Shown here piece by piece: positions 54,135 through 63,398 of a DNA stretch of 64,000 nt (positions within the stretch are counted from its first letter, which is position 1; the number at the start of each line of letters is the position of its first letter). The position numbers and the translations under genes were made by a program. The stretch comes from Desulfuromonadaceae bacterium (GTDB lineage: Bacteria; Desulfobacterota; Desulfuromonadia; Geobacterales; Pseudopelobacteraceae), in NCBI GenBank assembly GCA_028712075.1, contig JAQTQX010000001.1, positions 1 to 64,000 of the forward strand. The letters are read 5' to 3'. The notes beneath the pieces are model-generated. The model worked only from the letters and a program-made list of their open reading frames with translations, did not search any database and had not been told where the DNA came from.

Positions 54135-55208
54135 CTATACCTTCCCCTTCAGCTTATAGACATACGCCAGCACCTCGGCTACCGCCGCGTAGAGCGTCTC
54201 CGGAATCGGCTCATTCTCTTTTACCTGGTCGTACAGCTCTCGCGCCAAAAACCGATTCTCCACCAGAGTAACACTATGCTCACGGGCAATTTTCTTTATC
54301 GCCTCCGCCATAATATCCATCCCCTTGGCAAGTACAACCGGCGCGGCCATTTTTTGCCGGTCATATTTGAGGGCGACGGCATAGTGCGTCGGGTTGGTGA
54401 TAACCACGTCGGCAAGCGGGATGATTTTTGTCATCCGGCGCCTGGCCATCTGGAATTGCATTTTTTTGATTTTCGATTTTATCTCCGGGCTACCTTCGGA
54501 ATCTTTCGTTTCATCCTTCACCTCCTGCTTTGTCATTTTCAGATTTTCCATGTAGCGCCATTTAACATAGACCATATCGAGCAGGCCGATAACAATCAGA
54601 ATCCCACAGCTGTGGGTGATAATCTTGAAAGCTATGTGACCAACAAAATTGAAAATGGTTTGAATATCAGCTTCTGCCAGAAAGGTGATATTCTGCATTT
54701 CATCCCGTATCACCCCATAGGCGATCCAGGCAACTACCACCAGTTTAAGCAGCGACTTCACCATCTCGACGAGCGAGTCTTTGTTAAATATTCGCTTGAG
54801 TCCACTTAACGGGTTAAACCTAGAGAAACTTACCTTAAGACGGCTCAGATTGAATTCCAACTTGCCGTTATCCTGAACCAGTGAGGAGACTAAGGATGAA
54901 GCTATTATAGTAACGATCAAAGGAGCAAGCATCAGTATAATAGATCCAAACAGTCTCAGCATCAGAGAATAAACATTCGATTCAGTCAGGTGAAATGTAT
55001 CCAGCGTTGACAATACTCTGACCGTGTTCTGCTTGAGCCCGTCTATCATAAAACTGCCAAATACATAGAGACAGACGACACCGGTCATCAGGGTAAATGA
55101 TAACGTCAGCATCTGACTCATTGGCGGGGGGCCATCTTCACGCGCCTTTGATAGCCTCTTGCCGGTCGGTTGTTCCGTTTTGGAGTGTTTATCTACATCT
55201 TCAGCCGT
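54135..55208 (-). CDS. flhB: Flagellar export protein FlhB with anomalous start
   Basis: A component of the flagellar type III export gate and substrate-specificity switch. Four membrane segments are followed by the cytoplasmic autocleavage site NPTH (in VVITNPTHYAVAL). The conserved N-terminus reads AEDVDKHSKTEQPTGKRLSKA in frame but has no ATG, GTG or TTG before it. The codon where Met is expected is ACG (55208-55206). An ATG overlapping the fliR stop (55215) is out of frame by one. The first in-frame ATG (55121) would remove the conserved segment. I therefore mark the frame from ACG; a one-base indel is equally possible. Confidence 0.85.
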   Translation of the reverse strand, partial: TAEDVDKHSKTEQPTGKRLSKAREDGPPPMSQMLTLSFTLMTGVVCLYVFGSFMIDGLKQNTVRVLSTLDTFHLTESNVYSLMLRLFGSIILMLAPLIVTIIASSLVSSLVQDNGKLEFNLSRLKVSFSRFNPLSGLKRIFNKDSLVEMVKSLLKLVVVAWIAYGVIRDEMQNITFLAEADIQTIFNFVGHIAFKIITHSCGILIVIGLLDMVYVKWRYMENLKMTKQEVKDETKDSEGSPEIKSKIKKMQFQMARRRMTKIIPLADVVITNPTHYAVALKYDRQKMAAPVVLAKGMDIMAEAIKKIAREHSVTLVENRFLARELYDQVKENEPIPETLYAAVAEVLAYVYKLKGKV

Positions 55209-55211
55209 AGG

Positions 55212-56006
55212 TCATCCCCCCTTTGACATGAGCCTGAACAGCTGTTCAATCTGCGTATGTATAGATCCGAACGAAGCTTCCAGAACATGAAAGAAAATAG
55301 GCAGGGTCATTCCCAAAACCAGAAAACCGAGCCCAACATTCAGCGGCATACTGACCATGAACACATTCATTTGAGGGAAGGCCCGCGCCATAATGCCGAG
55401 GGCCACCGATGTGAGTAGCAGTGTTACCATGACCGGTGCCGCCAGCCGGATACCGATGATAAAGATATCGGCAGTATGTGTGACCAGAAATTTCACCAGT
55501 TCTTCGCTTAAGCGCCATCCCCCCAAAGGGATGACGTGAAAGCTGTCAATAATTGCACGAATAAATACATGATGGATATTAAGCGACATAAACAACAGCG
55601 TTGCAAACAGCGACTGGATGACCGACATTACCTGGGCTTGTGTCCCCAGGGAGGGATCCAGTATTGATGAGATGGTAAGCCCCATCTGCATGCCGATGAT
55701 CTGCCCGCTGAATTCGATGGCGGCAAACACTATCTGGGCAATGAACGCAAGAGTCAGACCGATCATAATTTCACTGAATGCCAGCAGGGCAAGCGTGAAT
55801 ACATCCGGCGGCATCTCCGGCTGTGCAACGGAGAGTGCCGGAAAACAGACCAGTGTGATCATGAAAATGACGATCACTTTAAAACGGTTTGGCAGACGTC
55901 GTCCGCCGAAAACCGGCATTGCCGCGAAAATGCCGGCAACCCGGCTTAATATCAGCATAAAATAAACGACTTCGCGAGGAGAGGTAAATGGTACGAGTGG
56001 AAACAT
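55212..56006 (-). CDS. fliR: Flagellar export protein FliR
   Basis: A 264-residue membrane protein of the export gate with six or so hydrophobic segments. PREVVYFMLILSRVAGIFAAMPVFGGRRLPNRFK and LEFSGQIIGMQMGL-type segments are family hallmarks. It follows fliQ by six bases and runs into flhB. The last codons fall in a run of six G. Confidence 0.94.
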   Translation of the reverse strand: MFPLVPFTSPREVVYFMLILSRVAGIFAAMPVFGGRRLPNRFKVIVIFMITLVCFPALSVAQPEMPPDVFTLALLAFSEIMIGLTLAFIAQIVFAAIEFSGQIIGMQMGLTISSILDPSLGTQAQVMSVIQSLFATLLFMSLNIHHVFIRAIIDSFHVIPLGGWRLSEELVKFLVTHTADIFIIGIRLAAPVMVTLLLTSVALGIMARAFPQMNVFMVSMPLNVGLGFLVLGMTLPIFFHVLEASFGSIHTQIEQLFRLMSKGG

Positions 56007-56012
56007 GGAAGG

Positions 56013-56282
56013 CTATCGCCGCATGATTGCGATAAACGAATAAATCTCACGGGTAAAATCAGTCATATAACTCATCATCCAGGGGAAAAAAACTATCATG
56101 GCGATCATAACGGCAACAATTTTCGGCGCAAATGCAAGGGTAGCTTCGTTGATTGAGGTAACCGTCTGGAAAATACTTACCAGAAGACCAACGACCAAGC
56201 TGGCGATCAGGAGGGGAGCCGAGATCAGCATTACAGTTTCAAAGCTGCGCCGGCCAAGCTGTATTACTAATTCTGGAGTCAT
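56013..56282 (-). CDS. fliQ: Flagellar export protein FliQ
   Basis: An 89-residue protein with two membrane segments. The hallmarks are ETVMLISAPLLIASLVVGLLVSIFQTVTSINEATLAFAPKI, read here in separate blocks. It forms the export gate with FliP and FliR. It lies 10 bases after fliP. Confidence 0.95.
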   Translation of the reverse strand: MTPELVIQLGRRSFETVMLISAPLLIASLVVGLLVSIFQTVTSINEATLAFAPKIVAVMIAMIVFFPWMMSYMTDFTREIYSFIAIMRR

Positions 56283-56292
56283 TGCGAACGTC

Positions 56293-57063
56293 CTATCCGA
56301 AGCTTTTTACAAGTGAGCCGATTACCAGTCCCCACCCGTCTACGAGGGTAAAGAGCAGGATTTTGAACGGGAGCGATATCATGACCGGCGGCAGCATCAT
56401 CATACCCATGGACATCAGCACGGATGCTACCACCATATCAACGACAATAAACGGAATATAGATCAAAAATCCGATCTGGAACGCCGTGCGTAGTTCGGAA
56501 ATCATAAAAGCCGGGATAATGGTCAGAGTTGGAATGTCTTCCGCATTCCGTGGTCTCTGCAGTTTGGAGATATCGACAAAGAGTGCAAGATCTTTTTCGC
56601 GCGTTTGCGACAGCATGAAGGTACGCACCGGTTTGACTGCGCGCTCCATCGCCTGCTCCTGGCTGATTTGCTGAGCCTTCCATGGTTGGTAGGCATCCTT
56701 GTTGATCTGCTGCCAGACCGGCGTCATAATGAAAAAGGTCAGAAACATCGAGAGTGATATAATGATCTGGTTGGAGGGTGCTGCCTGAGTACCCATGGCG
56801 GTGCGCAGAAAGGAGAGCACCACTGCAATACGGGTGAATGACGTCGTCATTATCAGCAATCCGGGGGCGAGCGACATGATTGTCAATAGCAGGAATATCT
56901 GTATCGTCACCGCCACATCATTCGGTTTTGTAGCAGTACCGACTCCGATATTCAGGGAAGGAAACGGCAGCGGTTCCGCTGAAGCAGCAGCACCAGCCAC
57001 CAGCAGCAGGGCGGTCAGCCCAAAAACAGTTGTGCGTTTTGTCAGGTATTTGGGCATCGTCAT
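56293..57063 (-). CDS. fliP: Flagellar export protein FliP
   Basis: A 256-residue gate protein. An N-terminal signal-like segment (about 10-30) is followed by LLTIMSLAPGLLIMTTSFTRI, IPFIVVDMVVASVLMSMGMMMLPP and LPFKILLFTLVDGW. Length and motifs are standard. It overlaps fliO by four bases. Confidence 0.96.
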   Translation of the reverse strand: MTMPKYLTKRTTVFGLTALLLVAGAAASAEPLPFPSLNIGVGTATKPNDVAVTIQIFLLLTIMSLAPGLLIMTTSFTRIAVVLSFLRTAMGTQAAPSNQIIISLSMFLTFFIMTPVWQQINKDAYQPWKAQQISQEQAMERAVKPVRTFMLSQTREKDLALFVDISKLQRPRNAEDIPTLTIIPAFMISELRTAFQIGFLIYIPFIVVDMVVASVLMSMGMMMLPPVMISLPFKILLFTLVDGWGLVIGSLVKSFG

Positions 57064-57476
57064 GTCTGTCTCAGCCGGTTAAGCAGGGCTGCAAAGCTGC
57101 CCTTGTCCGGATTTTCTTCAATTACATCTATATCTTCGAGCATGTCAATCTGTTTGATAAACGTCAATCCAGCGTCACTCCCCGCCAAGAGCAGATATTC
57201 GCCCCCTACTTCTATAAGCAGAAGAGACTTTTTGGGTCCCAGATAGCGCGTTTCAATTAGGCGAATATGCTTTGGCAGCAGTTGCTGTCCGAGAGGAAGT
57301 CCCCTGAGTAATTTACCGGAAAAATGCCAGATTATCAGGATAAGGCCTATGACAAGAGCCAGGGCGGCGACCATCTGCAAGAGGCTCGACAGAAAGCTGA
57401 ACTCGTGACCGGAGCTATCTGCGGCACGTACTATGGAGGGAAGACAGAGAACGAGTGCGGAGACCGCACGTTTCAC
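57060..57476 (-). CDS. fliO: Flagellar protein FliO
   Basis: A 138-residue protein. A signal-like N-terminus is followed by one membrane segment (about 33-52) and a cytoplasmic domain with IETRYLGPKKSLLLIEVGGEYLLLAGS, typical of FliO. It helps FliP assembly. It overlaps fliN and fliP by four bases each. Confidence 0.88.
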   Translation of the reverse strand: MKRAVSALVLCLPSIVRAADSSGHEFSFLSSLLQMVAALALVIGLILIIWHFSGKLLRGLPLGQQLLPKHIRLIETRYLGPKKSLLLIEVGGEYLLLAGSDAGLTFIKQIDMLEDIDVIEENPDKGSFAALLNRLRQT

Positions 57477-57772
57477 AAAATTTTCTCCACCCGTTCGTTA
57501 GGACTGACAATATCAACCAGACGGACACCGAACTTTTCGTTGACGACAACCGCCTCACCGCGGGCTACCAGTTTCGAGTTGACAAATATATCCAGCGGCT
57601 CGCCGGCCAGCTTGGTTAATTCAACAACGGCACCCTGATTAAGTTGCAGAACATCTTTTACCAACAGCTTTGTTCTCCCCAGTTCAACGGTTACCTGCAG
57701 GGGAATATCAAGAATAAAGTCCAGGTTTTTCTTGTCAAGCGACGTATCATTCGCTTCAGGCGTATCGCTCAC
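57473..57772 (-). CDS. fliN: Flagellar motor switch protein FliN
   Basis: A 99-residue C-ring protein. The SpoA-type domain (about 18-95) contains IPLQVTVELGRTKLLVKDVLQLNQGAVVEL and NEKFGVRLVDIVSP. It follows fliM by one base, and together they form the switch complex that responds to CheY. Confidence 0.95.
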   Translation of the reverse strand: MSDTPEANDTSLDKKNLDFILDIPLQVTVELGRTKLLVKDVLQLNQGAVVELTKLAGEPLDIFVNSKLVARGEAVVVNEKFGVRLVDIVSPNERVEKIL

Positions 57773-57773
57773 A

Positions 57774-58751
57774 CTACCCCCTATTGCTGCAAATCTTGCT
57801 TATTTGAATTGCCTTATTCCCATGTGTAATACCCGGGACACCAAAATATTTCGGCACCCCTTCAATTTTGACGACCATTTCGCTCGAACATGCCGAATCA
57901 AGCATAATGGTATCACCAGGTGATAAATCGAGCAGTTCGCGTAGAGATATACGGGCATTGCCCATCTCGACGGATGCCTCCATCGGCGCTTCCATGATTT
58001 CAGCCGATAGGCGGTTTGACCATTGAGGATCTATCGCCATCAAGTCAAACTGCATGCCGGTTTTGAGTTTTTCCCTGATAGGATCGATGGTCATGAACGG
58101 TACTGCGAACATAATGTTGCCGGAGATATCATCAATCTGAATCTTGAGTGTCATGGTTACTATCTGATATTCCGGCGGCACGATATTGAGCAGCCGCGGA
58201 TTCGTCTCCATGCGGAGCAGACTCATATGGGTTGCATACAGCGGCGCCCATGCCTTTTCCAGATCAAGCAGGGCATCTCCGACGATTTTCTCCATTATAC
58301 GCAGCTCAATAGAGGTGAACATTCGATTCGCTGTAGATACTTTTGCGCTGCCGGTCCCGCCAAGAAGGCTGTCAACCAACGAAAGCACAAGCGTGCTGTC
58401 AAACGAAACTAATGCTGCCCCCTTGAGCGGTTCAATTTTAAAAATACCCATACAGACCGGTGTCGGCAGCGTCTGAAGAAAATCGTCAAATTTGTAGGAA
58501 CGGGCACCGACTTTTTTTATTTCAATGGATTTACGCAGGCGGTTCGAGAGGTTGACGCGATTATAGCGAATAAAACTGTCATAAATGATGTCGAGGTTCG
58601 GGACGTACCCTTTGTGGGCATCTGCGTTTACCAGATCATAATTGGCAACCGCGCCCTCAGCTTTTGAAAGCTCCTTCTCAGGCTCGATACGACCCTCGAA
58701 AACGGCATTCAGCAGCGCTTCGATCTCGTTTTTTGTCAGTATTTTTTCCAT
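57774..58751 (-). CDS. fliM: Flagellar motor switch protein FliM
   Basis: A 325-residue C-ring protein. The N-terminal CheY-binding peptide region starts MEKILTKNEIEALLNAVFEG. A CheC-like middle domain (about 45-230) and a C-terminal SpoA domain (from EAPMEASVEMGNARISLRELLDL) follow. I chose ATG at 58751; a GTG nine bases upstream is in frame. There is a 26-base gap after fliL. Confidence 0.95.
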   Translation of the reverse strand: MEKILTKNEIEALLNAVFEGRIEPEKELSKAEGAVANYDLVNADAHKGYVPNLDIIYDSFIRYNRVNLSNRLRKSIEIKKVGARSYKFDDFLQTLPTPVCMGIFKIEPLKGAALVSFDSTLVLSLVDSLLGGTGSAKVSTANRMFTSIELRIMEKIVGDALLDLEKAWAPLYATHMSLLRMETNPRLLNIVPPEYQIVTMTLKIQIDDISGNIMFAVPFMTIDPIREKLKTGMQFDLMAIDPQWSNRLSAEIMEAPMEASVEMGNARISLRELLDLSPGDTIMLDSACSSEMVVKIEGVPKYFGVPGITHGNKAIQISKICSNRG

Positions 58752-58777
58752 TAGCGCCACTTCACGTGCATACTGAT

Positions 58778-59329
58778 CTACTGCACTACGAAATCGGTAA
58801 AATATACCTTGGAAATTTTGCCGGGAGGTATGTTCTTGTTGATTGCGCCAAGGATTTCATCCTTGAGCGTATTCTTGCCTTGAACGTCCTGAACATCGGC
58901 AAGTGTTTTCGCGCTTAAGAGGATCAGGATTGCGTCGCGGATCGGCGCCAATCGCCCTTCAATCTCTGTCTTTATGGCAGGGCTGACCATCTCCAGCTCA
59001 ACCTTGACCTTGAGATAGCGCAACTCCTGGCCGTCATAAATATTTACGATAAAGGGGTCAAGCGGAAATATATTTGCTGAAGGACCGGCAGCTCCGGCAG
59101 CAGGGGCAGCAGCACCATGACCTCCAGCCGCCGGTGCGCCGTGCCCGCCTTCAGTTTGAGCCGCTTCACCCTCTTTTGCCGTCTTTTTATCACCCTTACC
59201 GCCTAGCATCATAAAGGCAACAACACCTATAATCAGCGCGGCAGCCACTGCCGCACCGATAATAATAAGCTTTTTCTTGCCGCCGCCTTCCGCTCCAGCT
59301 TCTGCAGGTGCCTGTTCTTCCTTGGCCAT
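58778..59329 (-). CDS. fliL: Flagellar basal body-associated protein FliL
   Basis: A 183-residue protein. One membrane segment (about 20-42) is followed by a Gly/Ala/His-rich linker (about 55-80) and the FliL domain (NIFPLDPFIVNIYDGQELRYLKVKVELEM). I chose the ATG with GGAGG just upstream; an upstream TTG frame would add 27 residues before it. It supports the stator-rotor interface. Confidence 0.92.
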   Translation of the reverse strand: MAKEEQAPAEAGAEGGGKKKLIIIGAAVAAALIIGVVAFMMLGGKGDKKTAKEGEAAQTEGGHGAPAAGGHGAAAPAAGAAGPSANIFPLDPFIVNIYDGQELRYLKVKVELEMVSPAIKTEIEGRLAPIRDAILILLSAKTLADVQDVQGKNTLKDEILGAINKNIPPGKISKVYFTDFVVQ

Positions 59330-59425
59330 GTTATCCTCCGCGAATGGGTAATGAATACAATGGATTAAATAGTAGTGGTAGCTTGTAAAACGAATCCATT
59401 GTTTTTGCAACTATTAAACCTGTTC

Positions 59426-59458
59426 GGAGGCGCACCCACACATTGTGGACGCGCCTCC
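59426..59458. terminator. Hairpin between flgE and fliL
   Basis: GGAGGCGC (59426-59433) and GCGCCTCC (59451-59458) pair perfectly, with an inner CCACA/TGTGG stem. On the minus strand it follows the flgE stop by 28 bases and precedes fliL. It has no strong U-tract, so it may attenuate rather than stop transcription. Confidence 0.5.
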
Positions 59459-59485
59459 ATCCTGAATCAGGTTACTGTGATTCGA

Positions 59486-60346
59486 TTACCGTTTCAAGTT
59501 AAGCGCTTCCTGCGTCATTTCATCCGCCGTAGTGATCGTCTTCGAGTTTGCGGAATAGGCACGTTGGGTCAGGATCATTTTGACAAACTGGCCAGCCATA
59601 TCGACAGTACTTTGCTCGAGATTGTTGGAAAGGATTTTTTCAGTCGATCCGTTTGCAGCGGTATATACGGCTGCCGCTGGCGCTCCGCCAGCAAAAGCTT
59701 TGGCATCAGCTCTGAACAACGTACCACCTAGTTTTGTAAGTTGCGTTTTATCTCCGATTGCAAGTGTCCCAATTTTTACGTTGGACGCTGTTACGAATGT
59801 TGCCGGTGTACCGGTAGCATCAGTAGCAGTTATAGTGCCATCAGATTCAATTTTCGAAATGGTTACGCTGCTACCGGCTGTCGCGCTTTCAATACAAATA
59901 GGTATCCCTGCCGTATCCAGTACCGGATAACCATCTGGATTAACGAGTAAATATGTGTCAGCAGTTGTATCGTCGGCAATCAACCTGAATGCTCCGGCAC
60001 GAGTCAAATTAGCTGTTGTAGGAAGTATCGCTGTAGATGACGCTGTAGTTATTGGAACATTACCAAGCACAAAAAAACTGTCTCCCTGAATCGCCAGATC
60101 GGTGGTACTCGTGGTGTTCTCAAATGTGCCCTGGCTGAACAGGTTGTCAACCTTCTGAATCTGGGTGCCTTTGCCAATCTGAGAATTGTTGCCGATATTT
60201 GCTGATAGCATATCGGAAAAGAGCATGCGGCTGTCTTTAAAACCAACCGTGTTGACGTTGGCAAGGTTGTTGCCGATAACGTTAATACCTTCTGCATTTG
60301 CTAACAAACCGGATACGCCGGTAAACATTGCGGATGTTACACTCAT
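59486..60346 (-). CDS. flgE: Short FlgE-like flagellar hook protein
   Basis: A 286-residue axial protein. The N-terminal rod/hook signature is present (SAMFTGVSGLLANAEGINVIGNNLANVNTVGFKDSR), and the C-terminal one too (NNLEQSTVDMAGQFVKMILTQRAYSANSKTITTADEM). It is much shorter than the roughly 400-residue enterobacterial FlgE, and the middle domain is small and Thr/Ala-rich. Position after flgD and the TIGR02530-like gene argues for FlgE; FlgF or FlgG is the alternative. Confidence 0.8.
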   Translation of the reverse strand: MSVTSAMFTGVSGLLANAEGINVIGNNLANVNTVGFKDSRMLFSDMLSANIGNNSQIGKGTQIQKVDNLFSQGTFENTTSTTDLAIQGDSFFVLGNVPITTASSTAILPTTANLTRAGAFRLIADDTTADTYLLVNPDGYPVLDTAGIPICIESATAGSSVTISKIESDGTITATDATGTPATFVTASNVKIGTLAIGDKTQLTKLGGTLFRADAKAFAGGAPAAAVYTAANGSTEKILSNNLEQSTVDMAGQFVKMILTQRAYSANSKTITTADEMTQEALNLKR

Positions 60347-60445
60347 TGTGTTGCCTCCTTGAATATTTGTGAGAGTTGTGTGAAACGCGTCAGTCGGTCG
60401 GCGTTTCGTGGGCTTCCTCTCGGAGGACCAGCCCTGTTGTGTTTT

Positions 60446-60832
60446 CTAGATAATCACTGCTGAATCGATGTTGGTAAAGACATTTCCCTTCATCTGGGCC
60501 CGATCCATGGCGGTTACCACGGTGCGGTTCTTGACGCTGACGACTAATGCGGAGTCACCCATCATAACCAGTGATTCCTTCCCCCCTTTTTGAGCGACGT
60601 TGTTAACTGCCCCTTCAAGGTTGGCAAGATCTGCTGCGGAAAAGGTGATGTTGCGTGCCTTCAATCGATCCTGAGCATGCTGGGAAAACTTGACCCCCTG
60701 AGACGGGAGTTTTTGATCCAGAACCTGAGCAAACGGCGAATTGGAAGTCTGACCGACGACAGGTTTCTGCTGCTGTGTACGTTCGATTCTACCCGGCTGC
60801 ACCGGATTTGGTATAAATATCTGATCTACCAT
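60446..60832 (-). CDS. Flagellar operon protein, TIGR02530-like
   Basis: A 128-residue protein. GVKFSQHAQDRLKARNITFSAADLANLEGAVNNVAQKGGKESLVMMGD is the hallmark of the small flagellar operon family found between flgD and flgE in many bacteria. Its role is unclear but probably concerns hook assembly. The first residues (IFIPNPVQPGRI) and the Gln-rich linker are variable. Confidence 0.87.
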   Translation of the reverse strand: MVDQIFIPNPVQPGRIERTQQQKPVVGQTSNSPFAQVLDQKLPSQGVKFSQHAQDRLKARNITFSAADLANLEGAVNNVAQKGGKESLVMMGDSALVVSVKNRTVVTAMDRAQMKGNVFTNIDSAVII

Positions 60833-60838
60833 GGCGCG

Positions 60839-61498
60839 CTACACCCCCAGACTGATGACATCGGACAGAGCTACAGAAGTAGGCCCGATGGTCAGTTGCG
60901 GCACGCTCCCGGAGAGATCAACTCCGTCAATTTTCCCGGTAGTATAGGTAGTTGCCGTTACGGCACTGCCGCTTGACGTTTTTGCCGTTACAGTAAAGGT
61001 ATATGCCCCGGCAGGAAGCAGCGCACCACTGCTGTCACGGCCATCCCAGGCAAAGCTGTTATCACCGGCGTTACATGACCCCAGATCTGCCGTACCGACA
61101 GCATTACCGGAACTGTTTTTTATGGTGATTTGTGTTGAAGCAGCCGAACTCGGCAGATTGAACTCCAGAGAAGATGAAGTGCTGCCGTCAAATGTAGTGG
61201 TGTTGCCATTCGCCTTGACATCTCTGCCAATGAATGACACCGCTGTCAGGCTGATGGAGTTGTTCTGTGCAGCCAGCAGACTGCTCATTGTGGTGTTGTT
61301 GTTGTACGACTGTTCCACCAGAGAGAGCTGTGAAAGCTGGTCCAGCATCGCACTCGGATCCTGCGGCTTCAACGGATCCTGGTACTGCAGCTGGGCTATA
61401 AAGAGCTTCATGAAATCATCTTTGTTCAATCCCAAAGATTTTTTCATGGCGGTCGCGGCAGCAGCTGGATCAGTCGTTGTGGTTACAGTGCTTACCAT
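60839..61498 (-). CDS. flgD: Flagellar hook-capping protein FlgD
   Basis: A 219-residue scaffold for hook assembly. The N-terminal region has the family block DDFMKLFIAQLQYQDPLKPQD and a Gln/Ser-rich stretch. The C-terminal tudor/FnIII-like part includes SFAWDGRDSSGALLPAGAYTFTVTA. I chose ATG at 61498, behind GAGAGGAGG; a longer frame to 61699 lacks FlgD features. It follows fliK by 16 bases. Confidence 0.93.
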   Translation of the reverse strand: MVSTVTTTTDPAAAATAMKKSLGLNKDDFMKLFIAQLQYQDPLKPQDPSAMLDQLSQLSLVEQSYNNNTTMSSLLAAQNNSISLTAVSFIGRDVKANGNTTTFDGSTSSSLEFNLPSSAASTQITIKNSSGNAVGTADLGSCNAGDNSFAWDGRDSSGALLPAGAYTFTVTAKTSSGSAVTATTYTTGKIDGVDLSGSVPQLTIGPTSVALSDVISLGV

Positions 61499-61514
61499 TT
61501 TTTCCTCCTCTCTT

Positions 61515-63329
61515 TTAGTAGTGAATATCAAACATTGACTGCCCTGCTTGCCTCTGGTACGCACCTTGACTGGTCGGAAGATCCGCCTGAGCCAGGTTAT
61601 TCCCGCGCGGTGATGACCAGAATTGTTGCTGTTGCTGCTGCTTAACCAGTTCTTTCCAGGCATTCTGATTCTGCCCCTGGCTTCCTGAACCTTTACCACC
61701 AGTAGTTACGTCAAATGATTCCATTGTGATGTTTTGTCGTGCCAGCGATTCTTTGAGAGCATCGGTATGCAACATGATGGCATCACGAACCGTCCGGTTT
61801 TCGGCAATAATTTCAACCGAAAGCTTATGCCCCTGAAGATTCAGATTCATTTTCAGTTCACCCAGGCTATCTGGTGATAGAGTCAGCGTAATCTGCTGGC
61901 TCCCCTGTTTCAGATCGTGCTGCACCAGACGGTCTTTGACCTGCTGGGTGACCTGTTCCGGCAAATTCTGCCGAGCTGGCTCGGGTAACGCCTGCCGAGC
62001 GTCAGGTGCTGATATTTTCTGGTGCCCCGGATTCGATTGGCTGCGCATATCCTGCACCAGCAGCTGATCATCCAAGGCGGTCTCAGGCTGCCCCTCACTG
62101 CTGCTGAAATCATCTGGATTCAACAGTGATTCTCCCGACGCATTCGAAGCCGCACTTACGTCCCTGTCGATCCCCTGATCACCGTTTACCCGAAGCCCTT
62201 CACTTCGAGGTTCAGCAGTCATCAGTTGTTGACCTTGTACAACAGGACGATTCCCGACTGAGGCAGACGCCGCTACCAATTGGGCGGTAATCGGTCTCGG
62301 TTGGGACAGCTGTATCTCAACCTCCAGTTCCGGTGACACGACAGGTGTACGAGCCATATCTGTCGCTCCGACGTTCGTCGGAATTATCTGGGCGGCTGGC
62401 ACTACTTTTTCAGGCTGCTGCCGAGTTTCTTTCGCTGAAGTTGCTACGTTCTGCAGCCTGTCAGTGGAAGGTACGACCATGGTGCTGATTTCAACAGGTG
62501 TAGCAACTTTTATTGGTGATGATGCCACCGGTGCAGCTTGTACGACAGCCTGTTTCTCTGCTGCAGTCGCGGCAGGTTCAGCTGCCGTATGCCCCCCCTG
62601 TTCTCTGCAAGTACTGAAGGCCGGGGAAGGGCTGATGCCCTGTTCCGCTGTAGTTGCTACGTTCTGCAACCTGTCAGCAGCATGTACTACCGGGGGGATA
62701 ACATCTACTGTTGTGACGGTTGTTTTTAGTGGGAGCGCAGGTGTTGCTGCTTGTGCGTCAACCTGTTTCCCTGTTGTTTTGGTTGTTGCTTCAACGGCAC
62801 TCTGTTCTCGCTCCGTTTCATTGCTGGCTGCTGGAGTTGCGCTAATGACAGGTTGTGCGATAGTAGTTGTTATATTCTGTGACGTGTCAACGAGGAACGA
62901 GGTGGAAATGTTGACCTCCGGCATTCTGCCGGATTGTAGATTCACTGCAGGGAGAGTCTGTTGTAACGTACTATCAATCAGAGCGCATTCCGTCACTGCA
63001 TCTGCAATGTGTCCTTCTGCTTTTTCCGCTTTTGGAGCAATTTGTTGTGCTACCTGCAGCACTCCCAGTACGTTGACCGCCGTCAGGTCCGCATTAACTG
63101 CTATGTGCAGTCCGGCATTATCACCGTCTGCTCCTTCTTTGTCTGCCACTTCTGACTCAGGAAATTCTTTTTCCTGTGCCATACGCTGGATGCCGTTCAA
63201 CAGACCGGCAAAATCTCCTCCCTTTTGCTGCTCGTTGTCCCCCAGGCCAGCGATCGCTGTCGCTGCGTCCTGAGTAACGAGAGGCATTACAGAGAGTCCT
63301 GCTGCGCTGCTTATCTGTCCATTATTCAT
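61515..63329 (-). CDS. fliK: Flagellar hook-length control protein FliK
   Basis: A 604-residue ruler protein. A long Ala/Thr/Val-rich, poorly conserved N-terminal part (about 1-450) is followed by the C-terminal FliK domain (about 465-550: ITLTLSPDSLGELKMNLNLQGHKLSVEIIAENRTVRDAIMLH, seen in blocks). A poly-Gln run lies near residue 575. The domain switches export specificity through FlhB when the hook is complete. Confidence 0.9.
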   Translation of the reverse strand: MNNGQISSAAGLSVMPLVTQDAATAIAGLGDNEQQKGGDFAGLLNGIQRMAQEKEFPESEVADKEGADGDNAGLHIAVNADLTAVNVLGVLQVAQQIAPKAEKAEGHIADAVTECALIDSTLQQTLPAVNLQSGRMPEVNISTSFLVDTSQNITTTIAQPVISATPAASNETEREQSAVEATTKTTGKQVDAQAATPALPLKTTVTTVDVIPPVVHAADRLQNVATTAEQGISPSPAFSTCREQGGHTAAEPAATAAEKQAVVQAAPVASSPIKVATPVEISTMVVPSTDRLQNVATSAKETRQQPEKVVPAAQIIPTNVGATDMARTPVVSPELEVEIQLSQPRPITAQLVAASASVGNRPVVQGQQLMTAEPRSEGLRVNGDQGIDRDVSAASNASGESLLNPDDFSSSEGQPETALDDQLLVQDMRSQSNPGHQKISAPDARQALPEPARQNLPEQVTQQVKDRLVQHDLKQGSQQITLTLSPDSLGELKMNLNLQGHKLSVEIIAENRTVRDAIMLHTDALKESLARQNITMESFDVTTGGKGSGSQGQNQNAWKELVKQQQQQQFWSSPRGNNLAQADLPTSQGAYQRQAGQSMFDIHY

Positions 63330-63398
63330 TTTGTTTTCACCTCCTTTCTGTGCGGATTTTTTATGGAGTGGACGCTGTAGCTGTCCATAAAATCGAGG

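Noticed and set aside
62464-63273. 269-codon plus-strand frame opposite fliK
   Set aside because: Its Ala/Cys/Thr/Ser-rich translation is the complement of the Ala/Thr-rich FliK linker. No start signal or domain is seen.
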